Positions 1 through 6,612 of a stretch of DNA of 15,553 bases are shown here, piece by piece. A model generated the notes under the pieces. It was not told the origin of the DNA. It saw nothing but the letters and a program-made list of their open reading frames with translations, and ran no database searches. The stretch spans positions 1 through 15,553 of the forward strand of contig JAEYOM010000013.1 in assembly GCA_023411715.1 (NCBI GenBank). The letters are read 5' to 3'. Source of the DNA: Bacillota bacterium. Its GTDB lineage: Bacteria > Bacillota > Clostridia > Acetivibrionales > DTU013. Positions within the stretch are counted from its first letter, which is position 1. Every line of letters begins with the position of its first letter. The position numbers and the translations under genes were made by a program.

Positions 1-146
1 CACCAGCCGATACCATGCGTAAGGCCCGATATATCCTTGATCTCCTTCGCCTGTATCCATTTCCCTTCTTCAGGGATTGGCGCCGGCCCGTGATTGGGTC
101 CCTTTGCCACACACGTCATTCTTTCAACTTCATGTGAATAAATCAT
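1..146 (-). CDS. 5' part of an Fe-S cluster scaffold-like protein (GGGtGRT-associated family), runs off the left edge
   Basis: The minus strand opens at an ATG at 146 and stays open for 48 codons to the window edge, beginning MIYSHEVERMTC and including GPNHGPAPIPEEGKW and GLTHGIGW. I recognise this from memory as the N-terminus of a NifU/IscU-like scaffold protein of about 230 residues, common in clostridia and usually next to the gene for the GGGtGRT protein. C12 is visible; the main cysteine region would lie beyond the edge. An AAGGGG ribosome binding site (154-159) sits 7 nt before the ATG. The gene diverges from the GH9 gene. The reading frame and start are clear; the family name rests on recall of the N-terminal sequence only. 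Confidence 0.72.
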   Translation of the reverse strand, partial: MIYSHEVERMTCVAKGPNHGPAPIPEEGKWIQAKEIKDISGLTHGIGW

Positions 147-207
147 TCTATGACCCCTTTCCATGTACAAATTAGATGTAGATATCTATGTTCTGGCTTT
201 TGCCGGA

Positions 208-241
208 TTTGCATTTTGTGCAAAGCATGGCATTAATGCCA
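208..241. promoter_or_regulatory. Two adjacent dyads in the divergent intergenic region, possible operators
   Basis: TTTGCA-N5-TGCAAA occupies 208-224, and a perfect 14-bp palindrome, TGGCATTAATGCCA, occupies 228-241. Both lie between the divergent scaffold-like gene and the GH9 gene, about 90-120 bp upstream of the GH9 promoter. Their form suits binding of a dimeric repressor or activator. No regulator gene adjoins them, so the role is only suggested. Confidence 0.3.
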
Positions 242-331
242 ACAACTATTTTACTATAATATTTCCTAAAAGTATATGTGAATTTTTTATCACACAACTG
301 CTCCCAACATGTTTGATTTTGTCACTTATCC

Positions 332-360
332 TTGAAATAAGGCCCTCTATTTGCTACGAT
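332..360 (+). promoter_or_regulatory. Sigma-A type promoter of the GH9 gene
   Basis: TTGAAA (332-337), a 17-bp spacer and TACGAT (355-360) preceded by TGC, i.e. an extended -10. Transcription would begin near 367, leaving a leader of about 35 nt before the ATG at 403. Because the promoter lies inside the longer open frame that begins at 163, it argues that 403 is the real start. Confidence 0.6.
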
Positions 361-402
361 GTATTTACATTATTTGCGAAACGCAAAGGAGACAAGCAGA
401 AT

Positions 403-2058
403 ATGGATGCCGAAAGCATCAGGAAAGCACCGGGTGCGATACGTTTGAACCAGGCCGGTTATCGGCCTGACGACGAAAAACTGGCGTTTGTGGTTTCAGC
501 AACCGGCGCCTTTACCATATGCAATACAGCGAACGAACCTGTGTATACAGGGCAGATACAGCCTTCTTCAGGCAATACAGGCGAGCCTCCTTCCGTTGAC
601 AAAAAAAGCGGCGATACTTTGGGAATTGCGGACTTTTCCAGCCTAACAAAAGAGGGCAGCTATTATCTGGTTGCAGGTACTGAAAAATCGCCAGTATTTA
701 CGATCGGCAATAATGTTTACCTGGAATTGACGGCTGCAGCCCTCAGGGTCTTTTATTACCAGCGCTGCGGCGGAGACGGCGTGCGGGAGAAATATGCCGG
801 TCCGGTTTTTACGCACAAACCCTGCCATAAAGGTCTTGCCAGATATTTCGATGAAGCGGAGCCAACCTGCGGGAGCGTTGTTGCAGATGTATCGGGCGGC
901 TGGCATGACGCCGGAGATTACGGCCGGTATGTAACACCCGCAGCCAAGGCGGTCGTCGATCTGCTGATGGCCTATGAGTATTTCCCGTCAGTTGCGGAAG
1001 TTGATTTCAGCGGCCCCTGCAAATTGCCCGGAGAAGTGCGTTATGAACTGGAATGGATGCTCAGGATGCAGGATCCGGGGACGGGAGGCGTTTTCCATAA
1101 GGTCACTACGCAGGTCCATGCAAATATGGCATGCCCTCCTGAGGACGACCATGCGCAGCTTTACCTCTCCCCCATATCCGCGCAGGCGACGGGCGGGTTT
1201 GCCGCTTCGATGGCCCACGCGTCACGCGTTTATCGAAAGCTGGACGCCGGATTTGCCGGCGCCTGTTTATCCGCTGCAATGAAGGCGTGGAAATGGCTTG
1301 AAAACAATCCGGGTGCAAACGAGTACAAAGACCCTTCTTTCTTCCGCACCGGCGCCTACAATGATACAAATGCTGAAGATGAGCGTTGGTGGGCGGCTGC
1401 GGAACTATATGAAGCAACGGGAGACACGTCATATCTCCGGTATTTGTCGGCAGCCCCTCTGCCTGTGCCCGGTTTCGGGTGGGCTGACATGGGTTCGTAC
1501 GCCATGGTTTCGTTCCTGACGGCTAAAAATGCGGATCACGGCGGTGAAATGTATGAAAAGGTCAGAGAATATTACCTAAAGGAAGCGGACAGACTGGTCA
1601 GCGTTTCCCGGAATGATGTCTACAGGGTCTGTATCGGACAGTATGTCTGGGGCAGCAACATGGATGTTGCCAACAACGCGATGGCATTGATAATCGCCGA
1701 TAGGCTTAATCCCGGTAAAAGGTACAGGCAGGCTGCTTTGGACCATTTTCACTATCTGCTGGGCAGGAATGCGACCGGTATAAGTTATGTTACGGGTTTC
1801 GGCGAAAACGCGGCCAGGCATCCCCACCACCGACCGTCGATGATACTTGGGCAGGCTGTACCGGGAATGCTGGTCGGAGGTCCCTTTGAACGTATATGGG
1901 CGTTTGAAATGGATCCTGCGTCGCAGCTGTTCAGCGAAAATACGCCGCCTGCAAAATGCTATGCAGACATGTGGGAAAGCTTTTCTACCAACGAGATCTG
2001 CATCTATTGGAATTCTCCGCTGGTCTTCATACTGGGCTATTTGAATGAAGGCAGCTAA
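403..2058 (+). CDS. Glycoside hydrolase family 9 with N-terminal Ig-like domain, predicted cytoplasmic
   Basis: The 551-residue product is a complete GH9 inverting glycosidase. An N-terminal Ig-like domain (about residues 10-105, starting IRLNQAGYRP) precedes the alpha-barrel. Catalytic landmarks are GGWHDAGDYGRY with D169 and D172 (base and water positioning), HPHHRPS at 473-479, and E531 in the C-terminal STNEICIYWNSPLVF block (acid). The frame is open from 163, but I place the start at 403: AAAGGAG lies at 385-391 and a promoter at 332-360. From this start there is no signal peptide, dockerin or CBM, so the enzyme probably acts inside the cell on imported short oligosaccharides, as the non-secreted GH9 glucosidases and glucosaminidases known from Vibrionaceae do. 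The substrate cannot be read from the sequence. A GNAT gene follows 42 nt downstream, probably cotranscribed. Confidence 0.93.
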   Translation: MDAESIRKAPGAIRLNQAGYRPDDEKLAFVVSATGAFTICNTANEPVYTGQIQPSSGNTGEPPSVDKKSGDTLGIADFSSLTKEGSYYLVAGTEKSPVFTIGNNVYLELTAAALRVFYYQRCGGDGVREKYAGPVFTHKPCHKGLARYFDEAEPTCGSVVADVSGGWHDAGDYGRYVTPAAKAVVDLLMAYEYFPSVAEVDFSGPCKLPGEVRYELEWMLRMQDPGTGGVFHKVTTQVHANMACPPEDDHAQLYLSPISAQATGGFAASMAHASRVYRKLDAGFAGACLSAAMKAWKWLENNPGANEYKDPSFFRTGAYNDTNAEDERWWAAAELYEATGDTSYLRYLSAAPLPVPGFGWADMGSYAMVSFLTAKNADHGGEMYEKVREYYLKEADRLVSVSRNDVYRVCIGQYVWGSNMDVANNAMALIIADRLNPGKRYRQAALDHFHYLLGRNATGISYVTGFGENAARHPHHRPSMILGQAVPGMLVGGPFERIWAFEMDPASQLFSENTPPAKCYADMWESFSTNEICIYWNSPLVFILGYLNEGS

Positions 2059-2100
2059 ACCATACATGGAAAGATACCTGGGAGAAATGAGGAGAAGCAG

Positions 2101-2559
2101 ATGATATTTAGAAGAGCAACGTTGGCTGACATTGACGAATTGGTTGAATGCAGGCTGGAAATGCGGCTGGAGCGGGAAAAAGGCAAAATGGTAATCGGTA
2201 TTGAGGAATTCCGAAGCAAAAACTATGACTACTTTAAACAGCATCTCCCGGATGACAGTTTTATTTCATGGGTCGCATTGGACAAAGATAAAATAGCAGC
2301 AATAAGCGGCCTTTGCTTCTATTACGCTCCCCCTACATTCAGCGACCCGTCAGGTACAACGGCATATATCATGAACATATACACAAAACCGCAGTACAGG
2401 CGGAAGGGCATTGCCGCAAGGCTTATGGGATATATAATCCAGGAAGCTAAATCGAGGGGATGCGGTAAAATCACGCTGCACGCCTCGGATATGGGTCGGC
2501 CGGTATATGAAAAACTCGGTTTCAAAGATGCAAACGGCGATATGGAGCTGTATTTGTAG
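2101..2559 (+). CDS. GNAT family N-acetyltransferase
   Basis: A 152-residue single-domain GNAT protein that would transfer acetyl from acetyl-CoA to an amine. The N-terminal IFRRATLADIDEL is typical of the fold. The acetyl-CoA pyrophosphate loop is QYRRKGIA at 98-105, on the strand-helix unit IYTKPQYRRKGIAARLMGYI, and GRPVYEKLGF at 132-141 is the usual motif B end. The start at 2101 has TGAGGAGA just upstream with a 6-nt gap. It lies 42 nt after the GH9 stop with no visible terminator, so the two are probably one transcript. The acceptor substrate is unknown; acetylation of an amino sugar would fit the neighbour but is a guess. Confidence 0.9.
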   Translation: MIFRRATLADIDELVECRLEMRLEREKGKMVIGIEEFRSKNYDYFKQHLPDDSFISWVALDKDKIAAISGLCFYYAPPTFSDPSGTTAYIMNIYTKPQYRRKGIAARLMGYIIQEAKSRGCGKITLHASDMGRPVYEKLGFKDANGDMELYL

Positions 2560-2599
2560 CCTATCCTTATTCTGGAGTACTGATTTCATCGATTAGTGA

Positions 2600-2628
2600 T
2601 TGCTGAAGCGCATATTGTTTGATACAAT
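2600..2628 (+). promoter_or_regulatory. Probable promoter of the small membrane peptide gene
   Basis: TTGCTG (2600-2605), 17-bp spacer, and TACAAT (2623-2628) preceded by TGA, an extended -10. The -35 is weak, the -10 strong. ATTGT-N5-ACAAT (2614-2628) is an inverted repeat over the -10 element. Distance to the ATG at 2694 is about 65 nt. Confidence 0.45.
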
Positions 2629-2693
2629 CTAAATAAATGTAAAAGTGTACCAAATAATGCAGAAAGCAATAATATAGGAAAAGAGGAGAGATT

Positions 2694-2843
2694 ATGATGA
2701 TGGCAACAGGCGGTATATCGATATCGATAGTTCTTTTATATCTCGTATTCCTGGTACTTGGGTTGGGGTGGACCGTTTTTCTGGTTGTCCTCGGTGTAAA
2801 AGCCTTCAAGGCTTTGGATGTTTATATCAGAAAGAATCGGTAG
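2694..2843 (+). CDS. 49-residue single-pass membrane peptide
   Basis: A short frame starting ATGATGATG at 2694 and ending TAG at 2841-2843. GAGGAG (2683-2688) lies 5 nt upstream and a promoter at 2600-2628. The peptide begins MMMATGGIS, has one hydrophobic segment of about 27 residues (roughly 9-36, rich in Leu, Val and Ile with one Trp), then a basic tail ending DVYIRKNR. The positive-inside rule suggests the tail is cytoplasmic. I do not recognise a family. It lies 53 nt before the zinc-ribbon membrane protein and may be cotranscribed with it. A good ribosome site, promoter and coherent composition support it as real. Which of the three ATGs is used cannot be told. Confidence 0.62.
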   Translation: MMMATGGISISIVLLYLVFLVLGLGWTVFLVVLGVKAFKALDVYIRKNR

Positions 2844-2847
2844 TAAA

Positions 2848-2917
2848 CGCGGGGTGAGGTCATGTCAAAGATATCGAAAGAGCGCGGGGTGAGGTCATGT
2901 CAAGGATATCAAAAGAG
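2848..2917 (+). repeat. Tandem duplication (2 x 35 bp) of a translation initiation region
   Basis: Copies at 2848-2882 and 2883-2917 differ at two positions. Each carries GGGGTGAGGTC, an ATG (2862 and 2897) and the codons for MS(K/R)ISKE. Since 35 is not a multiple of three, the first ATG opens a different frame that reads 25 codons and stops at 2937-2939, inside the downstream gene. Confidence 0.9.
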
Positions 2918-3346
2918 CGCAAGGCGACATATTACGTAGGATTAGTCATGATGGTCGTCGGGTTCATACTCTTTTTATCTGTATTCATATCAGTAGCCAC
3001 CTCTATAGCGGATCCGCTCGGATTTATTCTCCCGCCCTTTCAGAACGGCATATTCGGGTTTATTCTGATAGCCGCCGGCGCTTTCGTAAAGAATATCGGC
3101 GCCAAGGGTGCCGCGGGTTCCGGGCTTCTGCTTGATCCCGAAAAGGCAAGAGATGATCTGAGACCGTTCAACGAGGCGAAGGGCGAAATGATCAACGATG
3201 TGATCAGCAATATCGATGTGATCGGAGAGATCGCAAAGCCTCATGAACACGAGGAAAAAGAAGTGATAAAGATCAAATGCCGCGGCTGCGGGACCCTTAA
3301 CGATGAAGACGCAAAGTTCTGCAAGGGCTGCGGAGACGAGCTGTAA
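2897..3346 (+). CDS. Two-TM membrane protein with C-terminal zinc ribbon
   Basis: 149 residues. Hydrophobic segments lie at about 12-36 and 50-66, separated by a short loop with GFILPPFQNG. A charged, probably helical stretch follows (80-120), then a C-terminal zinc ribbon with C128, C131, C142 and C145 (CRGC-N10-CKGC). The topology puts both ends on the same side, presumably the cytoplasm. Zinc-ribbon tails on small membrane proteins are common in Bacillota and usually unassigned, so no function is claimed. The start at 2897 lies in the second copy of a 35-bp duplication that repeats the ribosome site and ATG. The first copy cannot make this protein because it is out of frame. Confidence 0.8.
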   Translation: MSRISKERKATYYVGLVMMVVGFILFLSVFISVATSIADPLGFILPPFQNGIFGFILIAAGAFVKNIGAKGAAGSGLLLDPEKARDDLRPFNEAKGEMINDVISNIDVIGEIAKPHEHEEKEVIKIKCRGCGTLNDEDAKFCKGCGDEL

Positions 3347-3404
3347 TACGGGAAGCTGACGTTAAGGCGAACCGGATACACAAGTATACAAGGCAGGATT
3401 CTGA

Positions 3405-3788
3405 ATGACAACCGATGAAATTATAAAATATTGTCTTGCAAAAAACGGCGCATACGTTGATTTTCCGTTCTGGGATACACCGATGTGCATCAAGGTTTCA
3501 AAAAGGCTTTTTGCACAGATATATCCAAAACCGGAGGACCGCAGGCTCACCCTAAATTGCGAAAGAGCGGCGGGCGAATTCTACAGGGACGCCTATCCGG
3601 GAACAGTCGTGCGCGGTTATCACTGTCCTCCGGCGCAACAGCCATACTTCAATACTGTCTACCTGGATAAGGTAATTTCGGATGATGAGCTGAAATCGAT
3701 GATCGACCATTCCTATTCCGCAGTAGTCGGCAAACTCCCGAAAAAGCAGAGGGAAAGCCTTCTATCCGGTAAATCAGCGGAAATATAA
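3405..3788 (+). CDS. MmcQ/YjbR family protein
   Basis: 127 residues, matching in length and layout the MmcQ/YjbR family, small proteins with a CyaY-like fold often annotated as DNA-binding. Visible family features are the N-terminal helix TDEIIKYCLAKNGAY, the FPFWDTPMCIKV strand region, the central strand FAQIYPK, and the C-terminal WxxVxLD-like strand, here FNTVYLDKVISDDEL, followed by HSYSAVVGKLPKKQRESL. The cellular role of the family is not settled. A weak AGGCAGGA lies upstream of the ATG. The next gene's ATG is 34 nt after the stop, so the two may be cotranscribed. Confidence 0.82.
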   Translation: MTTDEIIKYCLAKNGAYVDFPFWDTPMCIKVSKRLFAQIYPKPEDRRLTLNCERAAGEFYRDAYPGTVVRGYHCPPAQQPYFNTVYLDKVISDDELKSMIDHSYSAVVGKLPKKQRESLLSGKSAEI

Positions 3789-3822
3789 AATGCCAGAGTG
3801 TAAGTTTTCGCAAGGAGGATAT

Positions 3823-4746
3823 ATGAAAAAATTCGGAATACTGTCTCTTGCAGTTTTGATCGGATTAATTGGATTGATAGGGCTGGCGTCCTGCGGCAAC
3901 GGCAACGAGGCTTCAAAGACCGGAAACACAGCCGAGAGCTCAAGCAGTAAGGAGGCCTTAAAGACCGAAAATACTACCGAGAGATCAAGCAGTAAGGAGG
4001 CCTTAATGGCCGAAAATACTACCGAGAGCTCAAGCAGTAAAGAGGCTCCAAAAATAGTCGAGGTCTCCGGAGACTATTACGAGAGCGTACCGACAGATAA
4101 GGACCGTGTGGAGCTATACAAAGTGAACGAACGGATCTGGGTACATAAGACTTACATGAAAATCAACGGCGCCGATACGCCTTCCAACGGTTTGATCGCG
4201 ATCACATCGGACGGTTTGTTCCTGGTGGACACACCCTGGACCAATGGACAGACGAATGTGTTGCTGAAGCTGGCAAAGGATGTTTTCAAGCAGGACATAA
4301 CGACAGCAGTGATAACGCATGCCCATGCCGACAGGATTGGCGGTATCGATACGCTGATCAAAAACGATATAGAAGTCAGATGTACTGACCTGACTGCAAA
4401 AGAAGCGGAAAAAAACGGGTTTACAAAGCCTGATACGATTATCGGTACAGAGACTGATTTTTCAGTCGGAGATGTGGACATTGAAACATATTATCCCGGC
4501 AAAGGCCATTCACCCGACAATATCACTGTCTGGTTCCCACAGTACAAGGTATTGTTCGGAGGGTGTCTGCTAAAGTCTTTAGATGCAAAGGACAGGGGAA
4601 GCGTTACGGATGCGGATATCGGACAGTGGTCCATATCGATAGCCAGGCTTAAGGACAAATATCCCAAAGCCGAAGTCGTCATCCCAGGGCATGGTCAGTG
4701 GGACGGCCCGGATATATTCAAGCATACGTTGGAACTTGTAAGCTAG
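3823..4746 (+). CDS. Class B1 metallo-beta-lactamase, predicted lipoprotein
   Basis: 307 residues. The signal peptide ends in a lipobox, LASC, with C24 as lipidated cysteine, so the enzyme should be tethered outside the membrane. Residues 29-73 form a linker of three 15-residue repeats. The rest is a B1 metallo-beta-lactamase closely resembling Bacillus cereus BcII: HAHAD gives H166, H168 and D170, GKGH gives H229, GGC gives C248, PGHG gives H290, the full zinc-1 and zinc-2 ligand sets. H229 and C248 are 19 residues apart, as I recall for BcII. K251 (CLLKS) matches the substrate-carboxylate lysine; the Asn usual near position 233 is Ser260 here. Hydrolysis of beta-lactams including carbapenems is expected for the family. 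I start at 3823 rather than 3790 because AAGGAGG lies just upstream and the signal peptide begins there. Confidence 0.92.
   Translation: MKKFGILSLAVLIGLIGLIGLASCGNGNEASKTGNTAESSSSKEALKTENTTERSSSKEALMAENTTESSSSKEAPKIVEVSGDYYESVPTDKDRVELYKVNERIWVHKTYMKINGADTPSNGLIAITSDGLFLVDTPWTNGQTNVLLKLAKDVFKQDITTAVITHAHADRIGGIDTLIKNDIEVRCTDLTAKEAEKNGFTKPDTIIGTETDFSVGDVDIETYYPGKGHSPDNITVWFPQYKVLFGGCLLKSLDAKDRGSVTDADIGQWSISIARLKDKYPKAEVVIPGHGQWDGPDIFKHTLELVS
3907..4041 (+). repeat. Three 45-bp tandem repeats encoding the lipoprotein linker
   Basis: Units at 3907-3951, 3952-3996 and 3997-4041, followed by a partial unit starting GAGGCTCCAAAA. They encode EASKTGNTAESSSSK, EALKTENTTERSSSK and EALMAENTTESSSSK. 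The second and third units differ at only a few bases, suggesting recent expansion. The unit is a multiple of three, so copy changes would alter tether length without a frameshift. Confidence 0.93.
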
Positions 4747-4806
4747 CAATTCGTGGTATTTTATGCTAATATGGGAATTGTGATTTACTTTTGGGGGGTA
4801 CTGAAA

Positions 4807-5964
4807 ATGAGGAAAACGACCCTCGTTCTCATGTTGGCTATTCTTTTAACTACGGCTCTGCTCACAGCCTGCAAAGGGGCTTCCGTAAGCAATGACAGCG
4901 GCGGTTCGGCAAGTGACGGGACACCTGCCGGTGCAGTATCAGGCACAGGTATCGCAGGGCCGTCAACTGCAAGTGATACCGGATCGTCCTGGACAGGCCC
5001 GTCCCGGAACGCGGATGCAGCCGGTATGACAGGCTCGTCGATATCAGCCGTAACAGGCTCCTCCGATATTGCCGATATAAACAACGAAGAAGTCGAAATA
5101 TATCAGGACAAGTCTTTCTGGGTGAACCTTGATAGCTGGGGAGTCGTATGGTTTGTCTCTTCCGGGTACGAGGAAGACGGTCAAAAAAAGGCACGCTTCT
5201 ACCTGGTCAATAAGGAAAATAAGATATTATACCGGTTCCCGGATTTCAGCGGGAACGGGTGCCCGGTGTTGGATTCCATCGGTACTGTGTCCGTGAAGGA
5301 TGTTGACGGCGACGGCTTAAAAGATATCATCATCATAGCGGACTATATAACGGGTGTGGGTGAAAACGGAACCGTACCGTTTTTCGTTTGCAGCATTTAC
5401 TTTCAAAGAGAAAAAGAATTCATCTCCCTCCCCGACCTTGATATAAAGATCAATGAAAAAGGGCAGAACGAAAATGTTGAGATGATACTCAAATATATCG
5501 GAAGTAACGATATCGATTTCGGGAAGAAAGGTACAGGCGCCGATAGCACATCTGCGCTTATCAACAGAATAAATTCCTTTACAAAATATATAGAGACGCA
5601 CTTCAGAAGTCTGAAAACAAAGGAAATAGAGCTTGAAAGCAGCCAGTCGCAAGGTGGCTACATCACCGGGTATTACGAGGGAGATCAGCTTAAGTATACC
5701 AATGCCGCCGTTTATAATGAATTTGAGAGCGATGAATACCAGATTTACCACATAAACGATGCTACGATATATATAGTGAGAACGAAAACCGTTTATGATA
5801 AGCCTACTTATAACGAAGACGCAAAAATATCCGAAGAGACAAAAAAGGAATATGTGGTAAAAGACAGTATCGCCTATGAATTAGTCGATGATATTCTGAA
5901 CAAGGCTGAAAATACCAAATTTTTGGACGATGTCGATAAATACGAGAACAGATTGGCAAAATAG
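4807..5964 (+). CDS. Unrecognised lipoprotein with low-complexity linker and DxDxDG motif
   Basis: 385 residues. The signal peptide ends in lipobox LTAC with C22. Residues 23 to about 90 are a Ser/Gly/Thr/Ala-rich tether. A globular region follows, with DVDGDGLKD at 165-173, a calcium-binding loop of the kind found in FG-GAP/VCBS and EF-hand-like repeats, set in VSVKDVDGDGLKDIIIIADY. The C-terminal third (about 250-385) is charged and resembles no family I know. I start at 4807, behind a GGGGGG run (4793-4798), because the signal peptide begins there; the longer frame from 4753 adds an unlikely 18-residue leader. It follows the metallo-beta-lactamase lipoprotein by 60 nt and may share its transcript. 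Surface localisation is well supported; function is unknown. Confidence 0.82.
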   Translation: MRKTTLVLMLAILLTTALLTACKGASVSNDSGGSASDGTPAGAVSGTGIAGPSTASDTGSSWTGPSRNADAAGMTGSSISAVTGSSDIADINNEEVEIYQDKSFWVNLDSWGVVWFVSSGYEEDGQKKARFYLVNKENKILYRFPDFSGNGCPVLDSIGTVSVKDVDGDGLKDIIIIADYITGVGENGTVPFFVCSIYFQREKEFISLPDLDIKINEKGQNENVEMILKYIGSNDIDFGKKGTGADSTSALINRINSFTKYIETHFRSLKTKEIELESSQSQGGYITGYYEGDQLKYTNAAVYNEFESDEYQIYHINDATIYIVRTKTVYDKPTYNEDAKISEETKKEYVVKDSIAYELVDDILNKAENTKFLDDVDKYENRLAK

Positions 5965-5992
5965 CTGACAATTTTATTGTGAGGGATAAGCT

Positions 5993-6541
5993 ATGTGTAT
6001 TGTAACCGTAAATGAGCATAACCGGAAAATGGTGGCCGAACTGGTGGCCAGCAACTGGGGTTCTCCATTGGTGGTTTCGAGGGGCAGGGTACATAGCCCT
6101 GCAGACCTTCCGGGTTTCTTATATATGGAAGGCAGTGCTATAAAGGGTATAATCTCATACGATATTTGCGACAACGAATGCGAAGTCGTTCTGCTTGAGA
6201 GCTTTGAAGAAAACCGCGGCATCGGCGGCACCTTGCTGATGCTTGCGATCGAGACAGCAACGAAACTGGGCTGCAGCAGGATATGGCTCGTAACTACTAA
6301 TGACAATACGAAGGCAATGAGGTTTTACCAAAAAAAGTGGTTTGACCTGAAAACAGTCCACCATAACTCAATAGCGAAAGCCAGGCAGCTAAAACCCGAG
6401 ATACCGTTGTACGGCAACGACGGGATCCCTATATTGCACGAGATCGAATTCGAAATGCTGCTGAACACCTCTTCCCATCAGACAACCTGCCCGGACGGAA
6501 GCCCTGCCTTCGAACATACGGCCTTAGTCGAAAATGAATAG
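5993..6541 (+). CDS. GNAT family N-acetyltransferase
   Basis: 182 residues with a compact GNAT core: strands GFLYMEGSAIKGIISYDI and CEVVLLESF, the acetyl-CoA loop ENRGIGGTLL (73-82), helix IETATKLG, then IWLVTTNDNTKAMRFYQKKWF (motif B, about 97-117). This pattern, with the long tail after the FYQKKWF helix, is common among uncharacterised clostridial GNATs. The last 30 residues are hydrophilic and probably disordered. GAGGG (5981-5985) gives a 7-nt gap to the ATG. The gene starts 28 nt after the lipoprotein stop. It is not similar enough to the GNAT at 2101 to suggest a recent duplication. The substrate is unknown. Confidence 0.88.
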   Translation: MCIVTVNEHNRKMVAELVASNWGSPLVVSRGRVHSPADLPGFLYMEGSAIKGIISYDICDNECEVVLLESFEENRGIGGTLLMLAIETATKLGCSRIWLVTTNDNTKAMRFYQKKWFDLKTVHHNSIAKARQLKPEIPLYGNDGIPILHEIEFEMLLNTSSHQTTCPDGSPAFEHTALVENE

Positions 6542-6612
6542 CACTCCGGTACATTAAGTAATATAATTGAGAAATGGATATATACCCAACACCCATACCT
6601 GAGGAGCCGAAA

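Noticed and set aside
1576..2244. 222-codon minus-strand frame opposite the GH9 gene and the first GNAT
   Set aside because: It spans two well supported genes on the other strand and resembles no protein.
4747..4780. CAATTC...GAATTG inverted repeat between the two lipoprotein genes
   Set aside because: Arms of only 6 bp with a 22-bp gap; this is expected by chance in AT-rich sequence and does not fit a terminator.
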